Shown: piece after piece, positions 29,256 through 37,647 of the stretch
Layout of the letters: each line of letters begins with the position of its first letter
How positions within the stretch are numbered: position 1 is the stretch's first letter
NCBI GenBank assembly: GCA_965203685.1
Contig: OZ241908.1
Location: 3,348,001 to 3,412,000, forward strand
Source of the DNA: VXYL01 sp965203685
GTDB taxonomy: Bacteria; Pseudomonadota; Gammaproteobacteria; Pseudomonadales; Azotimanducaceae
Direction: 5' to 3'
DNA length: 64,000 bases
The notes under the pieces: model-generated
Seen by the model: only the letters and a program-made list of their open reading frames with translations
Told to the model about the DNA's origin: nothing
The model's database searches: none
Program-made: the position numbers and the translations under genes

Positions 29256-30128
29256 GTGACGCCGGCCCTCCAGCAACGCACCGTCCCCGTCCGCGGCATC
29301 GACATGGCGTACGCGGACTGGGGGAGCCCGGACGACCCCGTCGTCCTACTCGTCCACGCCACGGGCCTGCACGGCCGCTGCTGGGACGCCGTCGTCCGCG
29401 CGCTCGGCGCGGGCGTGCGGGTGCTCGCGCCGGACCTGCGCGGGCACGGCCGCACGACCAGGCGCGGCCCCTACGACGACATGCGCGAGTTCGGGGCGGA
29501 TGTCGCGGACTTCGTCGAGGCGCTCGGTCTCGAGAACGTCGTGGGCGTCGGCCACTCCATGGGCGGCCACTGCGTCGCGCAGGCGGCCGCACGCCTGCCC
29601 GAGCGCTTCCGCAGGCTCCTGCTCGTGGAGCCGATCATCAAGGACCCTGCCGAGCTGCGCCGCGCCGGCCCGCGCTTCGCCGCCGCCTCGCCCGAGGAGA
29701 CGCCGGTCGCGCGGCGGCGCAACGTCTGGGCGTCCGTCGAGGAGATGGTGGAGCGGTTCGCGGGCCGGCCGCCGTTCAGCCTGTGGCAGCGCGAGGTCCT
29801 CGTCGACTACTGCCGGTACGGGCTGGTGCCCGACGGGGACGCCTTCGCCCTCGCCTGCCCGCCGCTGGTCGAAGCGTCGATCTACATGGGCACGGCCGGC
29901 CGGGACATCGGCGACCTGGTCGCCGCGCTGCCCCACCCCACCGTCGTCCTGCGCGCACGCAGCGGCGGTGCGGACCGGGGCGGCATGGACTTCGCGCAGT
30001 CGCAGACCTGGCCCGGGCTCGCGGACGCGCTGCCCCGCGGCCGCGACGTGCACCTGCCCGAACTGACGCACTTCATCCCCATGCAGCGGCCGGCGCTGGT
30101 CGCGGCCCACATCCGCGAGCTCCTGTAG
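29256..30128 (+). CDS. Alpha/beta hydrolase
   Basis: 290 residues of the alpha/beta hydrolase fold. The nucleophile elbow is GHSMGG (Ser about 101), an oxyanion-type loop is VHATGLHG near 34-40, and the catalytic His is in LPELTHFIPMQRP near 274. DLRGHGRT is the conserved strand-loop after beta-4. The family includes esterases, C-C hydrolases and haloperoxidase-like enzymes; the substrate cannot be told. The GTG at 29256 has no good ribosome binding site. ATG 29304 is an alternative but would cut the first strand. The gene is followed by the YciI-like gene after 165 bp. Confidence 0.85.
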   Translation: MTPALQQRTVPVRGIDMAYADWGSPDDPVVLLVHATGLHGRCWDAVVRALGAGVRVLAPDLRGHGRTTRRGPYDDMREFGADVADFVEALGLENVVGVGHSMGGHCVAQAAARLPERFRRLLLVEPIIKDPAELRRAGPRFAAASPEETPVARRRNVWASVEEMVERFAGRPPFSLWQREVLVDYCRYGLVPDGDAFALACPPLVEASIYMGTAGRDIGDLVAALPHPTVVLRARSGGADRGGMDFAQSQTWPGLADALPRGRDVHLPELTHFIPMQRPALVAAHIRELL

Positions 30129-30293
30129 CCGCGATGCGGGCGCCGGCAGCACCCGCTCCCGCCCGGCCGGCCACGGGAGCCCGCCACCGGGACGCGGACA
30201 CGGTCGCGCGCCGGCCGACCGACAGACGGCAATCAACGTAGCGGGCGTCGCGGCCTCCCGCCCCGGGAGCCGGCAGCCCGTCAGGAGGTGACT

Positions 30294-30593
30294 ATGTACA
30301 TCGCGGTTTTCGGCACCGACAAGCCGGGCATGGCGGACGTGCGCAGCGAGCGCTTCGACGCGTTCCGCACGTACCTTCACGACCACCCGGACCATCCGGA
30401 CGTGGTCCTGCACCACGCCGGGCCGACCCTGTCCGAGGACGGCGCCGCGAGGATCGGCTCCCTGCTGGTGGTCGACGCGCCGTCGCTGGACGCCGCACGG
30501 GCGTTCGTGGCGGACAGCCCGTTCGGCCAGGCGGGGCTGTTCGGCGATCTGCAGGTGCGGCCGTTCCACTGGTTGACGGGACGGCCCGCGTAG
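30294..30593 (+). CDS. YciI-family protein
   Basis: 99 residues. AGGAGG at 30283-30288 sits five bases before ATG 30294, which decides against an in-frame GTG two codons upstream. The whole chain fits the YCII fold, a small ferredoxin-like dimer: MYIAVFGTDKPG, RTYLHDHPDH with the family His, GSLLVVDAPSLDAARAFVADSPFGQAGLF, VRPFHW. These proteins are often fused to or encoded beside metabolic enzymes and regulators. Their biochemical role is poorly defined. Here it follows an alpha/beta hydrolase. Confidence 0.85.
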   Translation: MYIAVFGTDKPGMADVRSERFDAFRTYLHDHPDHPDVVLHHAGPTLSEDGAARIGSLLVVDAPSLDAARAFVADSPFGQAGLFGDLQVRPFHWLTGRPA

Positions 30594-30846
30594 CTGCGCA
30601 CCGTTCGCGTCGGCGGAGCGCACGCCGGGCCGGGGCCGTGGCCGCGGGATCCGCGACCGGGCGACCCCGCCCGCAGCGCTTGGCGTCGCGGCCCGGCGGC
30701 AGGACGGCCGGCTCGTTCCGCGACGGCCGCGAGCCGCCGCCGGTCGCCCCTGTCCGCGCGCTTTGCCCTGCGGGACATCCGCGCGTCGTCCTGACAGCGC
30801 CGGACAGGCCGGAACCCCGCGCCGCGCGCGCCCGCCGCCCGCCGCC

Positions 30847-32598
30847 GTGAGCACCGGGAGGCCGCTCGACGCAGGGCCGGACGCGAGGGTCTCCGCCGGC
30901 GTGGCGGCGGGCCTCGGGCTGCAGCTCTTCGGCCTGGTCGCGCCGGGCATCGTGCTGTTCGCCATGGTCGTCTACCGCGGCGCGGGCCAGCCGGAGGAGC
31001 TCCTGCTGTGGGCCGTGTTCGTGTCCGTCGCGGTGTGCGGCGCGGCGACGGCGCTGCAGGCCGTGCGCGCGGGGCGGTTCGGGGCGGGCTACCTGGTCCC
31101 CACGGGAACCTCGGGGCCGGCGATCGCCGTCGCCATCGCGGCCCTCGAGGCCGGCGGCCCGGCGCTGCTGGCGACGCTGGTCGTCGTCCTGTCCGCGTTC
31201 CAGTTCGTCGTCGCGGCGCGCCTGGCCCTGTTCCGGCACATCCTCACGCCGACGGTCACCGGGACGATCATCATGCTCGTGCCGGTCACCGTGACGCCGG
31301 TGGTCTTCGAGCAGCTCGGCAACGTGCCCGCCGACGCGGTCCCGGCCGGCGGACCCGCGAGCGCGGCGGTCACCCTCGCGGTGGTCGTCGGCATCATGCT
31401 CGGGGCGCGCGGCGCGCTGCGCCTGTGGGCGCCCGTCGCCGGCATCGTCGCGGGAACGCTGGTCGCCGCCGCGTTCGGCCTGTACGACGCAGACCGCGTC
31501 GCGGCGGCCCCGTGGTTCGGCATCCCGCCGGCCCGGTGGCCCGGCGTCGACCTCGGGTTCGGGGGCGCCTTCTGGGGCCTGCTGCCGGCGTTCCTGTTCA
31601 TCGCCGCGGTGTGCACGATCCAGACCGTCAGCGGCTCGGTCGCGATCCAGCGGGTGTCGTGGACGCCGCCGCGGGCCGTCGACTTCCGCGCCGTGCAGGG
31701 CACCGTGGCCGGCGACGCCGCGGGCAACCTCGTCTCGGCGCTCGCGGGCGCGGTCCCGGTCGGGTTCCGGCCGACGGGCATCGCGATGGCCGAGATCACG
31801 GGCGTCGCGTCGCGCTGGCTCGGCATCGCGCTCGGCGCGGCGCTCGTCGCGTTCGCCTGCCTGCCGAAGGCGCTGGCCGCGGTGCTCGCGATTCCCGGTC
31901 CGGTCATCGGGACGTTCATCGCCGTCATGATGGCGACGATCTTCATCGTCGGCGTCAAGGTGGTCGTGCAGGACGGCATCGACCACCGCAAGGGCGCGAT
32001 CGTCGGCATCGCGTTCTGGATCGGCGTCGGATTCGAGCACGGCGACGTCTTCCCCGACCTGGTCGCCGGCCTGGCCGGCGGCATGCCGCCGAACGGGATG
32101 CTCGCCGGCGGCGTCTTCGCCATCGTCGCGACGCTCTTCTCCGAACTGGCCAAGGGCCGCCGCAGCAGGATCGAGACCGCGTTCGAGCGCTCCGCGCTCG
32201 GCGGCGTGCGCGACTTCCTGGCCGGCTTCGCGGCGCGGTCGGGGTGCGACGAGGCGATGGCCGCCCGTCTCGACGCGGTCGGCGAAGAGGCCCTGCTCAC
32301 GCTTCTGGACGAAGCCGGTTCGGACGCCTCGGCAAAGCCGCGACGACTGCTCGTCACCGCGCGCCGGGAGGACGGCGGCGCGACCCTGGAGTTCGTCGCC
32401 TCCCCCGGCGAGGGCAACCTGCAGGACCGGATCGCCGTGCTCGGCGAAGCGGGCGCCGGCGACGCGTTCGAGCGCGAGGCGTCCCTGCGGCTGCTGCGCC
32501 ACCTGGCGTCGTCGGTCCGCCATCAGCAGTACCACGACACCGACATCGTGACGGTGCGCGTGGAGCCCCCCGCCCCGGGCGCCGCGCGCAACGGGTAG
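30847..32598 (+). CDS. NCS2-type nucleobase permease with C-terminal kinase-fold-like domain
   Basis: About 583 residues from GTG 30847; the start is uncertain because no ribosome binding site is evident. Residues 1 to about 430 hold some 12-14 hydrophobic segments typical of the xanthine/uracil (NCS2) family, including GNLVSALAGAVPVGFRPTG and the HILTPTVTGTIIMLVP region. The C-terminal ~130 residues are soluble. Segments such as RLDAVGEEALLTLLDEAGS, RLLVTARREDGGATLEFVAS and REASLRLLRHLASSVRHQQ resemble a degenerate RsbW-like HATPase domain without clear nucleotide-binding glycines. This extra domain suggests regulated transport; the substrate is inferred to be a purine or pyrimidine base. 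Confidence 0.8.
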   Translation: MSTGRPLDAGPDARVSAGVAAGLGLQLFGLVAPGIVLFAMVVYRGAGQPEELLLWAVFVSVAVCGAATALQAVRAGRFGAGYLVPTGTSGPAIAVAIAALEAGGPALLATLVVVLSAFQFVVAARLALFRHILTPTVTGTIIMLVPVTVTPVVFEQLGNVPADAVPAGGPASAAVTLAVVVGIMLGARGALRLWAPVAGIVAGTLVAAAFGLYDADRVAAAPWFGIPPARWPGVDLGFGGAFWGLLPAFLFIAAVCTIQTVSGSVAIQRVSWTPPRAVDFRAVQGTVAGDAAGNLVSALAGAVPVGFRPTGIAMAEITGVASRWLGIALGAALVAFACLPKALAAVLAIPGPVIGTFIAVMMATIFIVGVKVVVQDGIDHRKGAIVGIAFWIGVGFEHGDVFPDLVAGLAGGMPPNGMLAGGVFAIVATLFSELAKGRRSRIETAFERSALGGVRDFLAGFAARSGCDEAMAARLDAVGEEALLTLLDEAGSDASAKPRRLLVTARREDGGATLEFVASPGEGNLQDRIAVLGEAGAGDAFEREASLRLLRHLASSVRHQQYHDTDIVTVRVEPPAPGAARNG

Positions 32599-32619
32599 CC
32601 GCGCCGTGGCGGCGCCGAG

Positions 32620-32964
32620 TCAGGTCGCTGTCAGGTCGATGACGCGGATGGCATCCCGTGCCGCGCTGCTGACGTCGGGGTCGTCGCTGTCCGCGAACGG
32701 CTCGAGTTCCGGCAACATGTCCGGATCGCCGATGCTGCCGAGGACGGCGATGACCACGGGAAGATGCCGGCCGTCCTTCAACGCCTGCTCGAGCAGCGGC
32801 CCGGCCCGCCGGCCGGCCCTGGTGAGCAGGATGGCCGCGATCGTGCGCTCGTCCTCGTCGTCGGACCCGAGGGCATCCACCAGCGAGCGCCCCATCGCGG
32901 GGTGTCTCGTGACGCCCCAAAGCGCCCGCGAGGCGAAGAGCCGTAGCGCAGCCTGCATGTTCAC
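32620..32964 (-). CDS. Small HEAT-repeat-like protein
   Basis: 114 residues from GTG 32964 (or 112 from ATG 32958). Alternating helices match the HEAT/PBS-lyase pattern: ERTIAAILLTRAGRRAGPLLEQAL, LPVVIAVLGSIGDPDMLPELEPF, DDPDVSSAARDAIRVID. Such solenoids are usually protein-protein scaffolds. It is convergent with the permease, with only 21 bp between the stops. The gene at 33746-34498 has a similar helical-repeat character, so the two may be related. No function can be assigned. Confidence 0.75.
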   Translation of the reverse strand: MNMQAALRLFASRALWGVTRHPAMGRSLVDALGSDDEDERTIAAILLTRAGRRAGPLLEQALKDGRHLPVVIAVLGSIGDPDMLPELEPFADSDDPDVSSAARDAIRVIDLTAT

Positions 32965-33073
32965 CGTCCGGTGTCCTGCGAGAAGCGGTCGATTGTCCTG
33001 GTGACGAGCTGGTGGACCGGAGCTTAGCGTCGATCTTGTGACACCGCCACACGTCGGGTTGCCGGGCAGCGCC

Positions 33074-33541
33074 TCACTTCGAAGCAGTTTGATCCTTCCA
33101 GGTCTCCTCGACCAGCTTTTTCAGGTGCTCGAAGACCACGCGGGGGTTCTCTCCCCTTTTGGCACGTTCAGCACGGACCCAGACAACCAAAGGCTGAGCC
33201 TGCTTCCACATCCTCTTGATAGTGGTCTTGGACCAAGCGACATAGATGGGCTCGTCCAGTATCCCATTGTGGATCGACGCCGCAACGAGTTCGTAGTGAT
33301 TGAGCAACCTGAATATCAGAAAACGCTCGTCCGGGTTGTCTTGCACATATTTGCGGGCATGCCCCTTGCGCACTTTGCTGAGCTTGGACAAGGCCTTCCA
33401 ACTGTCGTCCATGCCCGGATCATGGATTTCCCTCTGAGATATGAGGTCCACGGTTGCACGCTGGGCCGCAATGCGCCTCTGGGCCCTGATCTGGAGCAAG
33501 GCGGTGAGGATGGCGGCGAGAACGCCAATGAAGACGATCAT
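33074..33541 (-). CDS. DUF4760-like membrane-anchored protein
   Basis: 155 residues. An N-terminal membrane helix (MIVFIGVLAAILTALLQI) precedes a cytoplasmic helical domain with LNHYELVAASIHNGILDE and FEHLKKLVEETWK, the hallmarks I associate with DUF4760. The family is of unknown function and is common on mobile regions. Base composition is clearly lower in GC than the flanking genes and codon use is mixed, suggesting recent acquisition. A strong stem-loop lies 44-75 nt upstream of the ATG. No ribosome binding site is obvious. Confidence 0.75.
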   Translation of the reverse strand: MIVFIGVLAAILTALLQIRAQRRIAAQRATVDLISQREIHDPGMDDSWKALSKLSKVRKGHARKYVQDNPDERFLIFRLLNHYELVAASIHNGILDEPIYVAWSKTTIKRMWKQAQPLVVWVRAERAKRGENPRVVFEHLKKLVEETWKDQTASK

Positions 33542-33584
33542 CGGCGTGACAAGGGGAGCAAGAGGAGCGTAGTCCAGAAGTGCT

Positions 33585-33616
33585 TGCGCCCAACCAGGCA
33601 GACCTGATTGGGCGCA
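33585..33616. other. Strong stem-loop upstream of the DUF4760-like gene
   Basis: Arms TGCGCCCAACCAGG and CCTGATTGGGCGCA pair over 14 bp with one C.A mismatch around a CAGA loop. It could be a 5'-UTR structure, an imperfect terminator of the upstream gene (no T-run), or a small palindromic repeat. Confidence 0.5.
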
Positions 33617-33634
33617 GCAACAGACACTGTGGTA

Positions 33635-33652
33635 GGGGGTCAGAATACCCCC
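33635..33652. terminator. Possible terminator hairpin GGGGGT-CAGAAT-ACCCCC
   Basis: A perfect 6-bp stem lies 94 bp past the stop of the gene at 33746-34498 on the minus strand. No T-tract follows on either strand, so it is at best a weak or factor-dependent terminator. Confidence 0.3.
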
Positions 33653-33745
33653 GAGTCACCTTCCATCTTCATGGGCAGTCTCCTCTCACTGCTGGACTAG
33701 TGAAAGCTAGCCTAGCACAAGTGGCAGAAGGGATTTTGAACTTTT

Positions 33746-34498
33746 TCAAGCCCAATTGACGCCTTGGCGTGCGGTGAAGTTCTCGAAGTGGAAGCGGGCG
33801 CCTTCCAGCGCGGAGACCGCGACATCGCGGACCAGTTCGTCCTGCTCGCCTGCGCCGCGCATGAGCACCTCGGTGCTCCGGCGCGGCAGCGGCAGACGGG
33901 CGGGACCGAGGGGATGGTCGGAATGGTCCGCCGTGGCACGAGGGCCGGCCGCCGCCGTGCGCACGAGTGGATCGCGGGCGTAGATCGAATTGAAGACGGC
34001 GGGTGGACCGTGGGCCCTCAGATCGTGGGCATCGAGGTCCAGGCGCAGGTCGGCCGCCGCGGCGGCGACGCGGACGAGGGGATGCGGCGCGTCCAGACAG
34101 GCTTCGATCAGGTCCAGCGCCGAGTCGGCGCTTGGACCGTCGTAGAGCGCGTCCGCGCAACGCGCGGCGGCCTCGCCCGTTCGCGGTTGCGCGGATGCAT
34201 CGAGAGCGGCACCCCGCAACCGGCGGATTCGGGTCATCGCAAGGCCGGCGTCGAGTGCGGCGGGGTGCTCCCAGACCGGAACCTCCAACGCTTCGGCATC
34301 CTCGTCGTCCGGATCGACGCCAACGACCTCGTCGTCCGCCGCGTCGTCGCTGTCGACCTGACCTTGAGTAACCCAGCCCTGGCGACGTCCCTGCCGCGCG
34401 AGCATCAGCAGAAACGCGGCCTGGGAGTGGACCGCGGCAGGCTCGGTGCCACGAAACGCCTCGTGTCCGGGAACGGGCACGATCTCTTCCCACTGCAT
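33746..34498 (-). CDS. Hypothetical protein with helical-repeat character
   Basis: 250 residues. GGAGGT stands 4 nt before ATG 34498, fixing the start. Residues ~45-75 form an acidic linker (DSDDAADDEVVGVDPDDEDAEALE). The middle reads as paired helices (SALDLIEACLDAPHPLVRVAAAAADLRL; YARDPLVRTAAA) like HEAT repeats, and the C terminus repeats this (EQDELVRDVAVSALEGARFHFENF). No signal peptide or membrane segment is seen, so it is probably cytoplasmic. I do not recognise a family. It may be the N-terminal kind of scaffold seen in caspase- or protease-associated systems, but nothing here proves that. Confidence 0.7.
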   Translation of the reverse strand: MQWEEIVPVPGHEAFRGTEPAAVHSQAAFLLMLARQGRRQGWVTQGQVDSDDAADDEVVGVDPDDEDAEALEVPVWEHPAALDAGLAMTRIRRLRGAALDASAQPRTGEAAARCADALYDGPSADSALDLIEACLDAPHPLVRVAAAAADLRLDLDAHDLRAHGPPAVFNSIYARDPLVRTAAAGPRATADHSDHPLGPARLPLPRRSTEVLMRGAGEQDELVRDVAVSALEGARFHFENFTARQGVNWA

Positions 34499-34700
34499 GC
34501 GACCTCCTCCGCTGGCGATGGTCGTCGGTTCGGCGAGGCCGCCGCGTTCGCTGCAACGAAACCTCGACCCGTGCCAGCCAACGCGGGCCGGGGCGGGATC
34601 CCGACGCCGATCGATCCAAGGCTCCCGCCCCGCATAGTGCCAACGGCAGGTCGCGTGTCAATGGCGCTGCGCGCCCGCGAGCCGTCCCGGCCGTCCTACC

Positions 34701-36827
34701 TCACTCCCACTCGGCCTCGTCCAGGAGACACCCGGTGTCGTACTCCGTGCCGGAGAACCAGATCGCCATGCACCAGCGCCCGAACGGGGCCACCACGCCG
34801 CCGGTCACCGCGACGTTCCAGCTCCCGTCCGCGTTCGACGCCACGCCGACGCGCACGCCGCCGCCGATGTCGCGCGACCCGCCGTCGGGCACGAGCGCGT
34901 GGTCGTCGCGCCCCCAGCCGACGTCGAGGAGGTAGTCAGGGTTGTCGGTGCGGTACAGCGCCGGCCCGAACCGCGCTTGCGTGCCGGTGCCGGCCGACTG
35001 GTCGTAGCGGCTGACCAGAACGCCGTCGTAGCGGCGCGCCCGGCGGCCGTCCGGGGCCTCGGGGTCGTAGACGTCCGCGCGCCGGACCCGGTACCGCTCG
35101 GGGCGCGCCTCGAGCACCTCGAGCGTCGTGAACGCGTGGCGGCGGCCCGAGTGGACCACCAGGAACTGGTAGCCGGGCTCGCGCGGCGGGCTCAGCGTGT
35201 AGGTCGCGTCGTCGGCGAGGTGCAGCGCCACGTCCCCGGGCCGGATCCAGCCGGCGGCGTAGCGGTTGATCGCGAGCGTCGACGGCATGGCGTGGTCCCA
35301 GCCCGGAATCGGGTGCAGGTCCAGCTGCGACATGACGTCGTAGAAGTTGGTGTACGGGTTCGGCGGTCCCACCTCGCCGCCGGGCTCCCCGCGCCACCCG
35401 ACCTCCGCGTAGGAGTGGGGCCACGCCATCCAGGCGTGGCCCATCTCGTGGACGACGAGCTCCATGTTCCCGTCGCGCAGGCTCACCAGCCCGAAACCCG
35501 CCCACCCGTTGTACGCGCGGCCCGCGGTGTCGGCGGCGACGTCGGTGAGCAGCAAGCGGTTCAGTCCGCCCGGCGCGCCGTGCTCGCAGCCGTCGAGGCA
35601 GGCGCCGACGAGCCGGTACTGCTCGTTCTCCGCCGCGGACGGCGACCCGTCGCCGGGCACCGCGAACTCGTTGCCCGCCTGGAACGCGATGCGCAGCCTG
35701 TCCTCGGAAACCCGCCGGAAGTACGCCGCCACGTACTCGTTCAGGAGCGCGACCGCGTCGTCCATGGCGAGGCCGACCCGCGCGCCGTCGTCCGCGAACC
35801 AGCCCGTGGCGTCCACCGGCACGCGGGCGACGTCCACGCGGATCTCGAGGTCGCCCACGGAGTAGTAGGCCGGATCCACCGGCGGGTCGAGGTGGTAGGA
35901 GTCCGGGTACTTGTCGAGCGGCGTACAGCCGCGGAACCCCATGTTGCCGTAGCGCAGGTAGCTGCCGTTGCCGAAGTAGCGCACGAGCGACAGCGGATCG
36001 GCGCCGCCGAGATCGGCGAGCCCGGCGTCGGCCCAGACCGACGCCGGCTTCTCCGGCTCCGCGCAGGTGTAGGGCGCCGACTCGCGCCACCACGACCGGG
36101 GCTCGAGCCCGTTCCACCGGGCGAACGGGTCCGCGCCCTCCCGCGGCCGCGAGACCGACACGGTCGTCTCGTCGGACGCGGTCGCTCCCCGTTCATCGGC
36201 CACGGTCAGCCGGAAGACCAGATCGGACTGCCCGTCGACGACGGCGGGCGCGTCGAACGCCGTGCTCGCCGCGGACGAATCCTCAAGTTCGACCGCCGTG
36301 CCCGAGAGCTGCGTCCAGGCGTACGACACGATCGTGCCGTCGCGGTCCGCGCCGGTGCCGGCCAGCCGCACGCGCCGGCCCTCGTCGACGGCCTGGTCCG
36401 GTCCGGCGTCGGCCGTCGGCAGCGCGTTGACGGTCACCGCCGTCTCGTCGTCGGCGGTCGCGCCCCGGTCGTCCGCGACCGTCAGCCGGAAGACGAGCTC
36501 GGAGCGGCCCTCGACGAAACCGGGCGCGGTGAACCGGACAACGGCGGCGGCGGGATCGTCGAGTTGGACACGCGGGCCCGCGGTCTGCGTCCACCGGTAC
36601 GAGCGCACCGTGCCGTCGCGGTCGTCGCCGGCGCCCCGCAACGTCGCCGCCGCGCCCTCGTCGACGACCTGGTCGGCGCCCGCGTCGGCCGTCGGCGCCA
36701 GGTTGGCCGGCGCGCCGCCGCCGCAGCCCGCCCCGGCAACCGCGAGGCTGCCCGCGAGCAGCGCCTTCGCGGGCCAGGCCGACGGGGCGCCAAGCGGTCC
36801 AAGGGCAGTCTCGAGCGTGCGGCGCAT
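34701..36827 (-). CDS. Secreted zinc metallopeptidase lipoprotein with two PKD-like domains
   Basis: 708 residues from ATG 36827 (an in-frame TTG lies 10 codons upstream). A lipoprotein signal ends at AVAGAGC. Two PKD/REJ-like domains follow (PTADAGADQVVDEG ... FRLTVADDRGATADDETAVTV and PTADAGPDQAVDEGRRVRL ...). The C-terminal ~450 residues contain HEMGHAWMAWPH, an HExxH zinc motif with a third ligand likely His or Asp just after, and a Met-turn candidate YDVMSQLD. This is the zincin layout. Several Cys pairs (CLDGC) suggest an oxidising location. It is inferred to be a surface-anchored protease or glycoprotease. It lies divergent to CVNH2, sharing a 187-bp intergenic region with it. Confidence 0.85.
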   Translation of the reverse strand: MRRTLETALGPLGAPSAWPAKALLAGSLAVAGAGCGGGAPANLAPTADAGADQVVDEGAAATLRGAGDDRDGTVRSYRWTQTAGPRVQLDDPAAAVVRFTAPGFVEGRSELVFRLTVADDRGATADDETAVTVNALPTADAGPDQAVDEGRRVRLAGTGADRDGTIVSYAWTQLSGTAVELEDSSAASTAFDAPAVVDGQSDLVFRLTVADERGATASDETTVSVSRPREGADPFARWNGLEPRSWWRESAPYTCAEPEKPASVWADAGLADLGGADPLSLVRYFGNGSYLRYGNMGFRGCTPLDKYPDSYHLDPPVDPAYYSVGDLEIRVDVARVPVDATGWFADDGARVGLAMDDAVALLNEYVAAYFRRVSEDRLRIAFQAGNEFAVPGDGSPSAAENEQYRLVGACLDGCEHGAPGGLNRLLLTDVAADTAGRAYNGWAGFGLVSLRDGNMELVVHEMGHAWMAWPHSYAEVGWRGEPGGEVGPPNPYTNFYDVMSQLDLHPIPGWDHAMPSTLAINRYAAGWIRPGDVALHLADDATYTLSPPREPGYQFLVVHSGRRHAFTTLEVLEARPERYRVRRADVYDPEAPDGRRARRYDGVLVSRYDQSAGTGTQARFGPALYRTDNPDYLLDVGWGRDDHALVPDGGSRDIGGGVRVGVASNADGSWNVAVTGGVVAPFGRWCMAIWFSGTEYDTGCLLDEAEWE

Positions 36828-36913
36828 GTTGGGCGGATCCGGGCGGCGCTCCCGCAATCATAGAGGAGTCGGCGCGCCTGTTCGTCGGGAAACCGTGTGG
36901 AACGCCGGGAAAC

Positions 36914-36933
36914 GCGTGTGTTCCGGATTCCGG
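36914..36933 (+). promoter_or_regulatory. Diverged copy of the shared intergenic element upstream of CVNH2
   Basis: GCGTGTGTTCCGGATTCCGG aligns with the CVNH3 copy (CGTGT, then TT, G.ATTC.G) and lies at the same 34-nt distance from its -10 box. Weak on its own; supported by the matching position. Confidence 0.35.
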
Positions 36934-36944
36934 GCACGCTTCCG

Positions 36945-36973
36945 TTGTTTACGGAGATCGCGCCCCGTAGTAC
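36945..36973 (+). promoter_or_regulatory. Promoter of CVNH2
   Basis: TTGTTT, 17-nt spacer, TAGTAC at 36968. The segment from TTTACGGA through CGTAGTACG.TCGGC.GCCAAC is shared with the CVNH3 promoter, showing that the promoter was duplicated with the gene. Confidence 0.55.
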
Positions 36974-37014
36974 GGTCGGCAGCCAACTCTTGCTTGAAAC
37001 CGGAGTCCGATCCG

Positions 37015-37500
37015 ATGAAACCACAACCCAGCCGTGCACGGCACCGCCTGCTGGCGTCGCTCGCCGCCGCCACGGCGGTCGGCGCCGCCCTGTCCGTCCA
37101 CGCCGTGTACAGCAGCACGAGCAGTTCCCAGGACATCATGAAATCCTGCAAGGACTTCAGCGTCAGCGGCAGCGGCGTCCTGACCGCCACCTGCAACGTG
37201 TGGAGTTCGCAGGGGACCGTGCATCGCCAGGACCAGCACACCATCGACCTCGACGACAAGGTCGGCTTCGACGGCAGCGCGCTGAAGTACAACCAGACCG
37301 GCTACTCGGGCAAATGCGACGACGAGGCCATCGTCGTCGACAACGTCCAGATCCTGCTGACGGCACGCTGTCCTTCCGACGCACAGACGATCCACATCCG
37401 CATCGACGACATGATCTACAACCACGGCGGCGAAGTCGGCGCCGGCGACGTGGGCCTCTACTGGCGCGCGGCGCGCGGCTCGCTCGACGCACAGTCGTAG
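37015..37500 (+). CDS. Secreted cyanovirin-N-like lectin (CVNH2)
   Basis: 161 residues; GGAG lies 9 nt before ATG 37015. A Sec signal peptide (RHRLLASLAAATAVGAALSVHA) precedes a single CVNH domain: SCKDFSVSGSGVLTATCNV, HTIDLDDKVGFDGSALKYN, GKCDDEAIVVDNVQILLTARC, IHIRIDDMIYNHGGEVG. The four Cys fall where cyanovirin-N has its two disulfides. A C-terminal GLYWRAARG strand is shared with CVNH3. CVNH proteins bind mannose-rich glycans; extracellular glycan binding is inferred. It forms a tandem pair with CVNH3, 147 bp downstream, each with its own promoter. Confidence 0.85.
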   Translation: MKPQPSRARHRLLASLAAATAVGAALSVHAVYSSTSSSQDIMKSCKDFSVSGSGVLTATCNVWSSQGTVHRQDQHTIDLDDKVGFDGSALKYNQTGYSGKCDDEAIVVDNVQILLTARCPSDAQTIHIRIDDMIYNHGGEVGAGDVGLYWRAARGSLDAQS

Positions 37501-37548
37501 GCCCGATGGCGGTGGTTCGTCAGGGAATAGTTCGGAAGCCTGTCTTTT

Positions 37549-37568
37549 CCGTGTTTTTTCGATTCGGA
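37549..37568 (+). promoter_or_regulatory. Shared 20-bp intergenic element, copy f
   Basis: CCGTGTTTTTTCGATTCGGA, 34 nt before the TAGTAC box of CVNH3. The NHLP-type precursor gene shows the same distance and orientation. Confidence 0.45.
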
Positions 37569-37579
37569 GTCCCCTCCGT

Positions 37580-37608
37580 CTCTTTACGGAACGCTCCGAC
37601 CGTAGTAC
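37580..37608 (+). promoter_or_regulatory. Promoter of CVNH3
   Basis: CTCTTT, 17-nt spacer, TAGTAC at 37603, aligned base for base with the CVNH2 promoter. The transcript would begin about 30 nt before the start codon. Confidence 0.5.
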
Positions 37609-37647
37609 GTTCGGCGGCCAACCCTCGACGAACCGGAGCTCGATACG

